Source of the DNA: Enoplolaimus lenunculus | Taxonomy: Eukaryota; Nematoda; Enoplea; Enoplida; Thoracostomopsidae | DNA: 64,000 nt | Assembly: GCA_030248215.1 (NCBI GenBank) | Contig: JASANG010002570.1 | Coordinates: 186,001 to 250,000, forward strand | Direction: 5' to 3' | In this document: positions 58,601 through 64,000 of the stretch, piece after piece | Layout: every line of letters begins with the position of its first letter | How positions within the stretch are numbered: position 1 is the stretch's first letter | The notes under the pieces: model-generated | Told to the model about the DNA's origin: nothing | Seen by the model: the letters and a program-made list of their open reading frames with translations, nothing else | Databases searched by the model: none | Program-made: the position numbers and the translations under genes

Positions 58601-61600
58601 AAATACAATACAAGATTCTGCACTGTAAATTCCAGTGAGTTGATTATAACTCAGAATGAGTTGAATCGCTCAGTCTGAGTTAGGACTGTCAGAACTCATA
58701 TTTCTGAGTTGATTCAACTCATTCGGGTTTAACTGGTCAACTCTCCCGGGATAAACTCAACTCAGAGTGAGAATCAACTCAACTCAGAGAGAGTTAAAGA
58801 ATATTGTTATTAATTCAGGAATAATTAACTTTACGTCTGAGTTGGTTTATTAACTCATTGCAATTTACAGTGTGCCTTTACGTCATGTGTTCACATTTTT
58901 CAAATTGCACACCAACGTAAAAATAGCAGTTGTTGCCTGAACCGGGGTTGAGTTCTTCTACATTCCCCCATATTTAAAATCGCTTAGGCTTAGGCTTATG
59001 CTTAGACGAAAGCTTAGACGAAGGCTTAGGCAAACGTTTACGCTTAGCCTAAGACATTTTCAAAAAAGATGAGGTTTAAGCATGGGCCCAAGCATACCCT
59101 GTAAATTTCAGTGAGTTGATTTTAACTCAGAATGCGCTGAGTCACTCAGTCGTAGTTAGGACTATCAGAACTCAGAATTTTGAGTTGATTCAATTCATTC
59201 TGAGTTAATTAATCAACTCACCCAGAGTCAACTCAACTGAGAGTAAGAATCAACTCAACTCAAATTGAGTTATTGTTGACTGATGTTAATTTAGAAATAA
59301 CCAATTCGCTAACTGAATTGATTAATCAACTCATTTACATTTACAGTGTAAGCTTATGAAAGGCAGGGTTCAAGAACCGAATTATTTTGATTAACATTTT
59401 CTGATTATGAATAGTTTATTTTAGGGCAGTCCTGGCGAACCTGGACCATCGGGTCCTCAAGTAAGACACATAGGTTTTGTTAAATTAATTTTTGGTTACA
59501 TTTGAAATCAGCCATCAGATAGCGGATGAGCTTCAGAAACTTGACTGATCTTTAATTTTAGTTGAAGACTATAACGTTAATAAGGCAACCGATGTTCAGC
59601 TAACATTTCAGCTTGTAAACGCGTTCGCAACCGGTACTAATTTTAAACTTAGAGTCGTAATTTATTAATAAAATTATTCAAAAATTTAAAATTTCAACTA
59701 TATTCTCGTTCCTGTCTTTCAGACCTTAATTTGAGTGAACTCAAAAGTTAATTTCGTATGTTGTTTAACATTGGCTTGGTTTCTGAAACCCTATTTAAGT
59801 AGGACTTCCTACTTAAGTATGTGCCGATTGAGTCTTATTTAGCGTATTTATCGTTTCTTTGACCTGGGCTTATTTTAAGTAAATACTTAAGACACAAACC
59901 CAGGAACCTCTTTTGTATAAGGCGACACTACTGCTTGTTTCTGATGACAACGGCTCAATCTTGGCACTTATTTGTTTTTGTTCAAAACGTTAAGTATTTA
60001 CTTAAATCAACAATTTAAGTAAATGAGTAATTAGTTAAACAACACATTTAAATATATACAAAAGTACACTGCAAAAAATAGTCAGTCAAATTGACTGTCT
60101 CCGAAATAGGCTTTTCCGGACTACGCAAACTGAGTCGAATTCAACTCCGCCAGAGTCAACTTCGACTCACCGAGCGACTCAGTCGAATTGAGTCTGGCAG
60201 AGTCGAATTTTGACTCAGTTTGCGTAGTCCGTAAAATCCTATTTCGGGGAGAGTCAATTTGACTCACCATTTTTTGCAATGTAAGGTTTCAGAACCTCAG
60301 TCATTACCAGCCCAGCCAATAAAGTTTACATTTTTTTGATATCTGAAATATATAATTCCAAGGTGTTAGCTACGAGTGTACGTTAAATACGGTTTTTAAT
60401 ATTTATCCTCAATTTTAGTTAGATACCTGCGGGTCGTAAATATGTGAACCATGTAACCAGTTTATAGGGCCCTCCCGGTGCACGCGGAAGCCCAGGATCA
60501 CGTGGTCTTACGGTAAGATTTATTTATTACAACGGACGTGCACTGCAAAAAAATGGTGAGTGAAATTGACTCTCTGCGAATCGGGACTACAAAAGTTGAG
60601 CCACATTCAATTCTGTCAGAGTCAAATTTGACCCACTGAGCGACTCGGGTGAACCGAATTTAACTCTGGTGGAGCCGAATTTGACTCAGTTTGTGTAGTC
60701 CGGAAAAGCCTATTTCGGAGAGAGTCAATTTGACTCACCATTTTCCACAGGACAGAGCGAGCTCAAGCTACGTATTGTGTATCAATTTGCATACCCAGTT
60801 CAGAAAATGTAGGCTTTTTAGTATATACTCTATACGAGAAAATGATTAAGCTGACGCATACTACTTGCTTTTTACACAAGATGGCTGCGATCTTTCTGTA
60901 CACTGCAATAAATGGTGAGTCAAATTGACTCTTTCCGAATTAGGCTTTTGGGGACTACACAAACTGAGTCAAATTCGACTCACTGAGCGACTCGGGTGAG
61001 TCTAGTTTGACTCAGTTTATGTAGTCCGGAAAGCCTATTTCGGACAGAGTCAATTTGACTCGCTATTTTTTGTAGTGTGGTCAATTATGAGTTTCTGCCT
61101 GCTTTTTACCATACAGATTCGAAGTTGCATGTTACGACCAATGTAAAAAACAGGGGCGGAACAGTATTATAAGCATATTAATATCCTAAGCCTAAGCTTA
61201 AGCTTAAGCCTAAGCGTAAGAATGAGCATATTGTTAAGCGCAAGCCTATGCCTAAGCCAAGCAAAAAAATTAGTCTAAAGCTAAGCTTACTCTATTACAG
61301 TCCCACAGAAAAACGTTCCGCCCCTGATCTTTACATGGGCCCATGTGACAACGGCATAGTTATACAATGGACCAGAATATATAAATACATGTGACACCCA
61401 CCCTTGCCATTTTTGCGGTTCTGAAAATTTCGCGATGCGAACTGTTCATAGGGTTTTCGTTCTGTACTTTTAAGCTAAATATGACTCTTAAAAGGTATTC
61501 ATGCCGATCAATGAATCCTTTGATCAGCCACAGTGTGAAACGAAAAGGTCTTCTAGAAATATATTTCGAATATAGTCACAACATTTTCAATTCTATTTTG

Positions 61601-64000
61601 AGCGTGTAGGTCGCACGCTTTGTGGTTGAAAGACATTCAAACGTTTCAGGGTTTGCAAGGATACAAAGGCGAAAAAGGACTTCCTGGAAAGCAAGGCCCG
61701 CCTGGACCAACGGTGAGTATTGATACTTTGATCGCTTGTACATTTCCTTTCCCCATAGGCTAAGGCTTACAATCACGGTTAAGCTTTGAATTATAGGCTT
61801 AGGCTGATGCGTAGATTTAGGAAAAGGCGTATGTATTAAACCTACTAAACCAAATCCTAAACCTTTCTTTAAGCGTTTACCACAACTTAAACCTAAACTT
61901 TAATGGGGGGAGTGTACAAGAGTCATACTGTAGTGACCCGAATAAGAGAGGGGACTGATATTTATTAGCCTCTCCAGAGGGTACCCGTGTTATTCGGTTA
62001 CGGATTGTTATTTATTTTTAACCCACTTTTAGTTACTGGTGTATATTCAGTATTGCAACTATCCGTTGAATTAAACGTTTATTTGTCTTGTATTAAAACC
62101 TTGAGCGATAATTCAAGGTTATACTTAAGAATGTATTTTCAAAACTAAGTATGTTTCAAAGTTTCGAGCTCAACTTTATTTGGTCCTGGAATCATTTATG
62201 CGCTACAATTAGGGATAATTGATATTTATGGGCTTTAATTATGATTTAGGAACTCTATCCAATTACGCACTCTTATTAGGGATACGGACTTCTATTGATT
62301 GGGACTCAAAATGGGGACCCCCATTTAGTACACCCCTCTTATTCGGGTCACTACAATAAACTGCAATCGTTTTGTCATATCAATATTTTGAAAGCACACG
62401 ACTTGTATATTTGTTAAATTAAAAAATTGATGAATTTTCAACCGTCGCTTTAGTTTTACTGGTTTGAACTGTCAAATATAAAATTAAACCAGAACTCATG
62501 ACATTGATATTGGTTTCTGGCTGGCTGTTTTATAATTGTTGTATTTCAGGGACCTCCTGGCAAAGATGTAAGATTTTGATTTATAACCAACCTATACAAA
62601 AAACGTATCTTGAGCCAAGATTACTGCTGGTTTCAGCATTAAGTGCAAACTAAATATCAAGGAAGCGCTTTTAACAAGTCTTTTGAATATGGACCAATGT
62701 TACTTTAAGGGGCGTAACAGTAGATTATACGTCTTCCTAAGCCTAAGCCTAAGCCTAAGCCTAAGCCTAAGCCTAAGCCTAAGCCTAAGCCTAAGCCTAA
62801 ACCTAAGCCTAAGCCTAAGCAAAAAATGTAAAGGCCCACCAGAAACCTGGACGCCCCTTAAAGTAACATGGGCCACCTTTTGGGTCATAGAGATCAAACA
62901 TTTTTATGGGATCATATTATTTTCCCACTGAACCTAATTTGTGGCCACGCTCCTGGTTAACCTTACTTGATATATTTCACTAATTCACTGTTTTCAGGGC
63001 GAACCTGGGCCTCAGGGCACGCCTGGCATACCGGTAGACACTTTTTATTGAATTTAATTAGGCAAGCCAGCCGCTGAACTTAATGGTGTCAGTTAGAGCG
63101 TGTAGCCATAGAGTGACCAAGGCGGCTCTGCCCCTGGAAAAATTTTGCTTCCCCTAAAAAAGTTTAAACTTGTTTGTAAATCATTGCAAACCCGCGAATA
63201 CCCCTCCTAATTATTTTCCACCCCAAGCCCTCAGCAAGGTGGGCCGGCTACGGGCTTGAGTCAGTTTTTTTACCAAGAGTTGAAACTTGTTTGTAGTCAG
63301 GGTCCAGGTAAAAATTAGGGGCGGAACGTTTTTCTGTGGGACAAGAAATGAGTAAGCTTAAAGCTTTAGACTAATTTTTTGCTTGGCTAAGGCTTAGGCT
63401 TAGGCTTAAGAATATGCTCATTCTTACGCTAAGGCTTATGCTAAGGCTTTGGCTTAGGAATATGCTTACAATACTGTTCCGCCCCCGTTCTTTTTACAGT
63501 GGCCGAAGTCAGCAATGTGAATTGGTTCAACGTCAAAAATTTGTTGGATCGAATCGGATTGTTTCTGGATCAGGGCGATGAGTTACGTTTGTACCAGTCG
63601 TTCAAACAACAACTTTTTCACTGTTGGTATTTGTACCCATAAAGAAAAAACAGCTATTGTATATATAGACATATATAATATATAATATATATCTATATAT
63701 TGCAATTAATGCAGTGTGTGCCTTTGGCTAAATAGTAGCCCTTATTATGGCGCAATACCGTCATCTTCAACTGTGATGACTTTGAAATATTGAAAAATAC
63801 TCTTAAATTGATTATAGGGGCCAGATGGTAAACCTGGACAAAATGTGAGTAAAACAATTAGATTTCATACTTATGCTCGCGTTTCAACTTGGCTTCAACT
63901 TCATTCATTTAAACATCATTTGTAAGGATAAAGTTTCAAGTGTGCGAAAATATAAACAACCCGTCTTATAGGAGAGTTGTGAATTTTGCTCGCAATCTGA
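31508..64000 (+). CDS. Collagen alpha chain, 5' end through most of the triple helix
   Basis: Exons: 31508-31613 (signal peptide), 33367-33515 (non-collagenous), then helix exons 34605-34631, 35461-35496, 37207-37251, 38044-38088, 39413-39472, 39852-39905, 40820-40873, 42012-42065, 42865-42918, 43561-43614, 44574-44627, 45545-45598, 47136-47189, 47528-47581, 49186-49239, 49962-50006, 50959-51003, 52244-52297, 52598-52651, 53149-53208, 54326-54508, 57245-57289, 58498-58560, 59425-59460, 60468-60512, 61650-61712, 62550-62567, 62998-63033, 63818-63844, and a terminal exon from 63972. Nearly all helix exons start with a Gly codon in phase 0 and are multiples of 9 bp, mostly 54 or 45. The helix totals about 509 residues with two imperfections. 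The chain should be secreted and trimerise into extracellular matrix. The variable exon sizes and interruption are reminiscent of FACIT-type collagens, but no N-terminal TSPN domain is seen and the C-terminal domain lies outside, so the type is left open. The first two exons are joined by phase only. Confidence 0.9.
31798..32771. mobile_element. 974-bp inverted-repeat element with ATATGATATT palindromes
   Basis: Ends GCGGGGTTCACGTTATAA and its near-complement at 32754-32771, with similarity continuing for about 50 bases (GGGTCACGTTTTGTCAC). Inside, at least ten copies of the palindromic ATCATATGAT flank a 17-bp tandem array. No ORF worth reporting. Sits in the first collagen intron. Confidence 0.75.
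32128..32520. repeat. 17-bp tandem array CCCGCCAAAATTTGAAT
   Basis: More than twenty imperfect copies of a unit of about 17 bp alternating CCCGCC with AAAATTTGAA. The long open frame across it on the minus strand is a by-product of the repeat. Confidence 0.85.
33367..33515 (+). CDS. Collagen N-terminal non-collagenous exon (tentative)
   Basis: Acceptor TTTTCAG, donor AAG|GTTCGG. The 149-bp exon takes in two bases and leaves in phase 0, which fits both neighbours. It codes for about 50 residues with charged and hydrophobic patches ([26 protein letters not shown]). No domain recognised. Extra exons could lie on either side. Confidence 0.5.
34748..34930 (+). mobile_element. Hexamer element, worn copy
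   Basis: Left end partial (CAGGGCCGTAACAGTAG), imperfect hexamers, ATTAATCTAAACGAT, then GGTCTGCCCCTGATTTATACG at right. Lies in a collagen intron. Confidence 0.6.
35099..35416. mobile_element. Palindromic TA-target element, CACTGCAAAA family
   Basis: Ends CACTCCAAAAATGGTAAG and the complement at 35398-35416, each flanked by TA. The right arm segment GAGTGAGTCAAGTC is tandemly repeated about three times, making this copy longer than its relatives. It ends 44 bases before the exon at 35461. Confidence 0.8.
35690..35800 (-). repeat. CCGGAG-hexamer element fragment
   Basis: Short runs of CCGGAGC and GCCGGAACCGG match the ends of the hAT-like family at 15174 and 43164. No intact terminus. Confidence 0.5.
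35923..36862. mobile_element. 940-bp inverted-repeat element with CGACAACTCG array
   Basis: Terminal repeats of about 38 bases: GAGTCATCCACGTTATACTG onward at left and its near-complement ending GTGGATGACCC at right. The centre (about 36230-36600) is an imperfect tandem array of CGACAACTCGTCGACC that switches strand near 36480. Related text occurs at 53345-53400. Confidence 0.7.
36924..37110 (+). mobile_element. Hexamer element, subfamily B, left end worn
   Basis: CGAACAGGGCGGTAACAGTAG at left, hexamers, and CCCCTGATCTTTACATGGGCC at right. About 97 bases before the collagen exon at 37207. Confidence 0.7.
37412..37620 (+). mobile_element. Hexamer inverted-repeat element, subfamily B
   Basis: Complete: GGACAATGTAAAGAACAGGG to CTTTACATGGACC. 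Flanks AATCTGTG and ACTCTGTG agree at 7 of 8 bases. Clean CCTAAG hexamers inside. Confidence 0.87.
37643..37889. mobile_element. TA-target element, CACTCAAAAT family
   Basis: CACTCAAAATAATATTTG at left; right end is the complement of CACACAAAAAAGTATTTC. TA precedes the left end. An inverted relative of similar length is at 44289-44533. AT-rich, no ORF. Confidence 0.75.
39054..39358 (+). mobile_element. Hexamer inverted-repeat element, subfamily A, expanded array
   Basis: GGCCCATATATAGAACAGGG to GTGCTATACATGGGCC. Flanks ATTTTTCC and ATTTTTCT agree at 7 of 8 bases. Besides CCTAAG hexamers, a longer 33-bp unit (AGCGCAAGGATGTGCC and neighbours) is repeated three times. Ends 54 bases before the exon at 39413. 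Confidence 0.87.
39413..39472 (+). CDS. Collagen exon with helix interruption
   Basis: A 60-bp exon, not a multiple of 9. It codes for four Gly-X-Y triplets, then the eight residues QIRIPPPP, before the next exon restarts with Gly. The acceptor (TTTGTTAAAG) is weak but keeps phase 0. A proline-rich, flexible hinge is the likely effect. Confidence 0.8.
39996..40296. mobile_element. Inverted-repeat element, ATATATGTCGTAGG family
   Basis: Left TATATATGTCATAGGCCAAT, right ATTGGCCTGCGACATATATA. Several GATTGGTTA blocks inside. Second copy of the family at 22866. Confidence 0.75.
41283..41509 (-). mobile_element. Hexamer inverted-repeat element, subfamily A
   Basis: GGCCAAATGCTTAG at left (inner left end lost) and CCCTGTTCTATACATGGGCC at right. 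Clean TTAGGC hexamers alternate with AGGCACATAATTACGC units. No duplication visible. Confidence 0.75.
42483..42720. repeat. GTGTGCAACTCTTG-type repeat
   Basis: AAGGGTGTGCAACTCTTGGG, a C-rich block, then AATAAAGTGTCATGGTTCGC, in the same order as 23861-24060. Lies in the intron before the exon at 42865. Confidence 0.65.
43164..43431. mobile_element. hAT-like element with CCGGAG hexamer core
   Basis: CAGAGTACAACCGGAGG to CCTCCGGTTACACCCTG. Flanks CGTTTAAC and CGTTTGAC agree at 7 of 8 bases. GGCTCC hexamers near both ends. Ends 130 bases before the exon at 43561. Confidence 0.82.
43781..44043 (-). mobile_element. TTAA-type element with tRNA-like core, second subfamily
   Basis: Left TTAA (43777-43780) then CCATTTCTCACATG; right end GATGAGTTAAAGGG. 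Inverted relative of 12208-12470. The following sequence, TTATAGATACTAACTGAG, matches the spacer of the tandem array at 13338. Confidence 0.7.
44289..44533. mobile_element. TA-target element, CACTCAAAAT family
   Basis: CACACAAAAAAGTATTTC to ATATTATTTTGAGTG, the inverted relative of 37643-37889. Its right end is 40 bases before the collagen exon at 44574. Confidence 0.75.
44891..45340 (-). mobile_element. Hexamer element, subfamily C, with nested insertion
   Basis: GGCCCATGTTACTCTAAAGG to CCTTAAAGTAACACTGGCC. TTAGGC hexamers are interrupted by a CACTGTAAAT-family element (45030-45278). Flanks GAGGTCAA and AAGATCAA agree at 6 of 8 bases. The nesting dates the C element as the older of the two. 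Confidence 0.82.
45030..45278. mobile_element. Palindromic TA-target element, CACTGTAAAT family, nested
   Basis: CACTGTAAATTTTAGTG after TA at left, AGAATTTACAG at right, inside the hexamer array of the element at 44891. The last two terminal bases and the right TA are not present. Confidence 0.8.
45776..45978 (+). mobile_element. Hexamer inverted-repeat element, subfamily A
   Basis: GATGTATAGAACAGAGCCGG to CCGGCCCTGTTCTATACAG with hexamers. A second, shorter left-end copy (ATGTATAGAACAGAGCCG) lies just upstream at about 45695-45735, apparently a partial duplication. Confidence 0.75.
46428..46500 (+). repeat. Short C-rich dispersed repeat
   Basis: GGGCCGGAGCAGCCACACCCC and the following CCCTAACC match 1986-2075. 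At 46510-46541 it is followed by a C-type hexamer-element end (GACGCCCCTTAAAGTAACATG). Confidence 0.45.
46543..46789. mobile_element. Palindromic TA-target element, CACTGTAAAT family
   Basis: TAAATTTCAGTGAGTTG at left (outer bases lost at a junction with a hexamer-element end) and GGAATTTACAGTG at right. Strong GAGTT/AACTC palindromes. Confidence 0.78.
47700..48690. other. Unclassified block of unlike composition
   Basis: Within the intron between exons 47581 and 49186, about 1 kb is richer in GC and in CTC/TCT text than its neighbours and matches no other repeat in the window. No ORF over about 90 codons, no terminal inverted repeats. Probably part of a mobile element with no second copy here; type not determined. 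Confidence 0.4.
48692..48875. mobile_element. Palindromic TA-target element, CACTGCAAAA family, left end lost
   Basis: Starts in CTCTCTGAAATTGGCTCTACG and ends CACCATTTTTGCAGTG followed by TA. The left terminus is replaced by the unclassified block. Confidence 0.7.
49328..49503. repeat. C-rich dispersed repeat
   Basis: Second copy of the 25181-25333 family, with a poly-G run, CCCCCCAAATTTGGCT, AAAAGTAAACAA and CAAAATTATTC in the same order. Confidence 0.6.
50256..50505 (+). mobile_element. Hexamer inverted-repeat element, subfamily B
   Basis: GGCCAATGTAAATAACAGGG to TTTTTACATGAGCC. A perfect 8-bp duplication GAATATTT lies at 50248-50255 and 50506-50513. Long clean CCTAAG array. Confidence 0.9.
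50660..50912. mobile_element. CCGGAG-hexamer hAT-like element, worn
   Basis: TGGTGCAACCGGAGGTCTGC at left. The right end is degraded around GACTTCCGGTCCCACGC. Fewer hexamers than 15174 or 43164. Ends about 45 bases before the collagen exon at 50959. Confidence 0.55.
51114..51296 (-). mobile_element. Hexamer element, mosaic of subfamilies A and B
   Basis: GGCCCATGAAAAGATCCGGG to CTTGTTCTATACATCGGCC, with TTTAGG hexamers. Flanks GTTTTTCC and GTTTTTAA agree at 6 of 8 bases. Confidence 0.75.
51320..51905. repeat. 30-bp minisatellite, about 19 copies
   Basis: A unit of about 30 bp, CATCAAAGATTCTTCTTCCC plus ACGTTTTTCTTTA, repeated about 19 times right after the hexamer element. Since 30 is a multiple of 3 it leaves long open frames on both strands; the low-complexity products are not credible proteins. 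Lies within a collagen intron. Confidence 0.9.
52370..52480 (+). repeat. Dispersed repeat with GTTGAAAATTTTC motif
   Basis: GGCATACAGTTGTTTTCGATG and GCAAGGTTGAAAATTTTC match 1358-1420. Part of the same small family as 57555 and 63105. Confidence 0.45.
53855..54281 (+). mobile_element. TA-target element, CTGTAGTGACCC family
   Basis: Full-length relative of 61928-62356 in the opposite orientation, flanked by TA on both sides (53853-53854 and 54282-54283). The outer 11-12 bases of the left terminal repeat are missing. Ends 44 bases before the large collagen exon at 54326. Confidence 0.8.
54326..54508 (+). CDS. Collagen 183-bp exon with Gly-to-Ala imperfection
   Basis: Largest helix exon, 61 codons, visibly GC-richer than its neighbours. 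It starts with a Pro codon in the Y position, completing a Gly-Val triplet from the 60-bp exon 53149-53208. Together the two make 243 bp, a multiple of 9, so several ancestral exons seem fused and the border moved. Residues GKKAPHGED show Ala (GCG) where Gly is expected. Confidence 0.85.
54735..54900. repeat. GC-rich GGACGG-type degenerate repeat
   Basis: GTGCGGTATCGGACGGCGTC and several CGCCGGACGGTAA blocks resemble the minisatellite at 10270. Degenerate and intronic. It follows a C-type element end at about 54655-54715. Confidence 0.5.
55891..56106. mobile_element. Palindromic TA-target element, CACTGCAAAA family
   Basis: CACTGCAAAAAATGGTGAG to CACCATTTTTTGCAGTG with TA on both sides. The arms pair almost over their whole length. 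Confidence 0.85.
56308..56866 (+). mobile_element. Hexamer inverted-repeat element, subfamily A, largest array
   Basis: GCCCATGTATAGAAAAGGGCC to CCCTGTTCTGTACATGGGCC, 559 bp. The core alternates CCTAAG runs with GCGTAAG runs and AATGAGCCTATT spacers in a higher-order unit of about 60 bp repeated at least four times. The long open frames here are artefacts of the hexamer. Confidence 0.88.
57348..57545 (-). repeat. Diverged tRNA-like module
   Basis: CACTGCGCCACACACCC, GCTCGAACTAGCG and TAGGCCGACGGGACTTC recall the modules in the composite element at 28769. No clean terminal repeats. Directly follows the helix exon 57245-57289. Confidence 0.5.
57555..57665 (-). repeat. Dispersed repeat with GTTGAAAATTTTC motif
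   Basis: Inverted copy of the 1358 and 52370 repeats: GAAAATTTTCAACCTTGC and CATCGAATACCCTTGTATGC. Confidence 0.5.
58141..58431 (+). mobile_element. Hexamer inverted-repeat element, subfamily C
   Basis: GGCCAATGTTACTTTTAGGGG to CACCTAAAAGTAACATGAGCC with a long CCTAAG/CCTAAA array and ATCTAGAATCTAAACC. Ends 66 bases before the helix exon at 58498. Confidence 0.87.
58621..58872. mobile_element. Palindromic TA-target element, CACTGTAAAT family
   Basis: CACTGTAAATTCCAGTGAG to GCAATTTACAGTG, near-complete termini on both sides; TG instead of TA flanks it. Confidence 0.85.
59097..59348. mobile_element. Palindromic TA-target element, CACTGTAAAT family
   Basis: CCCTGTAAATTTCAGTGAG to CATTTACAGTG, with TA directly on both sides (59095-59096 and 59349-59350). 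Ends 76 bases before the helix exon at 59425. A hexamer scrap lies at 58983-59090. Confidence 0.85.
59757..60047. mobile_element. Possible small inverted-repeat element
   Basis: TGTTGTTTAAC at left and GTTAAACAACA at right, with TTAAGTA/TACTTAA blocks inside. Only one copy in the window, so the call is tentative. Confidence 0.35.
60067..60281. mobile_element. Palindromic TA-target element, CACTGCAAAA family
   Basis: CACTGCAAAAAATAGTCAG to CACCATTTTTTGCAATG, with TA on both sides. First of three copies within about 1 kb. Confidence 0.85.
60541..60750. mobile_element. Palindromic TA-target element, CACTGCAAAA family, right end lost
   Basis: CACTGCAAAAAAATGGTGAG at left; right end stops in CACCATTTTCCACAGG. 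Starts only 28 bases after the helix exon 60468-60512. Confidence 0.8.
60901..61077. mobile_element. Palindromic TA-target element, CACTGCAAAA family
   Basis: CACTGCAATAAATGGTGAG after TA at left, GCTATTTTTTGTAGTG at right. Shorter centre than the other copies. Confidence 0.82.
61136..61341 (+). mobile_element. Hexamer inverted-repeat element, subfamily B
   Basis: GACCAATGTAAAAAACAGGG to CTTTACATGGGCC. Flanks CATGTTAC and CATGTGAC agree at 7 of 8 bases. CCTAAG array inside. Confidence 0.87.
61928..62356 (-). mobile_element. TA-target element, CTGTAGTGACCC family, complete
   Basis: 429 bp bounded by CTGTAGTGACCCGAATAAGA and its complement, with TA on both sides (61926-61927 and 62357-62358). 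TA target and short terminal repeats fit the Tc1/mariner superfamily. No transposase ORF, so non-autonomous. Confidence 0.88.
62550..62567 (+). CDS. Collagen 18-bp microexon
   Basis: GTATTTCAG precedes GGACCTCCTGGCAAAGAT and GTAAGA follows. It codes for two triplets, GPPGKD, in phase 0, so skipping it would keep the helix register. Confidence 0.8.
62689..62873 (+). mobile_element. Hexamer inverted-repeat element, subfamily C
   Basis: GGACCAATGTTACTTTAAGG to CCTTAAAGTAACATGGGCC. About 13 near-perfect CCTAAG hexamers, the most regular short array in the window. Confidence 0.87.
63105..63260 (-). repeat. Dispersed repeat with poly-C core
   Basis: GGAAAAATTTTGCTTCCCC and CGCGAATACCCCTCC match 57555-57665 and, inverted, 1358-1500. 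Confidence 0.45.
63301..63504 (-). mobile_element. Hexamer inverted-repeat element, subfamily B
   Basis: GGTCCAGGTAAAAATTAGGG to TTCTTTTTACAGTGGCC. Flanks GTAGTCAG and GAAGTCAG agree at 7 of 8 bases. TTAGGC hexamers inside. Confidence 0.85.
63972..64000 (+). CDS. Start of collagen C-terminal non-collagenous exon, cut by window edge
   Basis: After acceptor CTTATAG the phase-0 reading is ESCEFCSQS, with two cysteines and no Gly-X-Y, so the helix ends at the previous exon. The domain type cannot be told from nine residues. Confidence 0.65.

Noticed and set aside
62740-62820. Interstitial telomere from a chromosome fusion
   Set aside because: The hexamer tracts sit inside elements with defined ends and target duplications at many sites, which explains them better than a fusion.
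1-64000. CRISPR array, bacterial operon, riboswitch or phage features
   Set aside because: The DNA is from an animal genome with introns; the tandem repeats have no unique spacers of constant length.

Overview
The window is nuclear DNA of an invertebrate animal. It is AT-rich, its genes are split into short exons with GT-AG introns, and introns and intergenic DNA are packed with short inverted-repeat transposons. The three host genes are all animal genes. I cannot fix the phylum from this sequence alone; a tunicate or another marine invertebrate would fit.

Layout. (1) 84-13186, plus strand: the last eight coding exons of a TBC1D16-type Rab GTPase-activating protein, with the arginine- and glutamine-finger motifs present. 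An intron of this gene carries a full-length, apparently intact LINE (3408-6806) whose endonuclease domain contains an inserted PHD-type zinc finger. (2) 13187-16020: the convergent intergenic gap, holding a 4-unit, 303-bp-period tandem array of a TTAA-flanked element with a tRNA-like core. (3) 16021-23632, minus strand: nine coding exons of methionine synthase reductase (MTRR), covering the FMN, FAD and NADP(H) modules and ending in the family-typical DIWS; the start codon exon was not found. (4) 23633-31507: a divergent intergenic region with several repeats and a 1-kb composite inverted-repeat element. (5) 31508-64000 and beyond, plus strand: a collagen gene. A signal-peptide exon and a short non-collagenous exon precede 29 small exons coding for about 509 residues of Gly-X-Y helix. 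A new non-collagenous domain begins at the right edge of the window.

The striking feature is the repeat load. About thirty copies or fragments belong to one superfamily of elements that begin and end with a GGCCCATG-type inverted repeat, make 8-bp target duplications, and carry an internal array of the hexamer CCTAAG. On the other strand this is TTAGGC, the motif known as the nematode telomere repeat. Three subfamilies have different inner termini but the same hexamer core. Other families recognised here: two palindromic TA-target families with CACTGTAAAT or CACTGCAAAA ends; a TA-target family with CTGTAGTGACCC ends; a CACTCAAAAT family; a TTAA-target family with a tRNA-like core; and a CAGGGTGCAACC family with 8-bp duplications whose core is made of CCGGAG hexamers.

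The three genes do not form a pathway: one acts in membrane traffic, one repairs methionine synthase, and one builds extracellular matrix. Their shared interest is how heavily their introns have been colonised, often to within a few tens of bases of splice sites.
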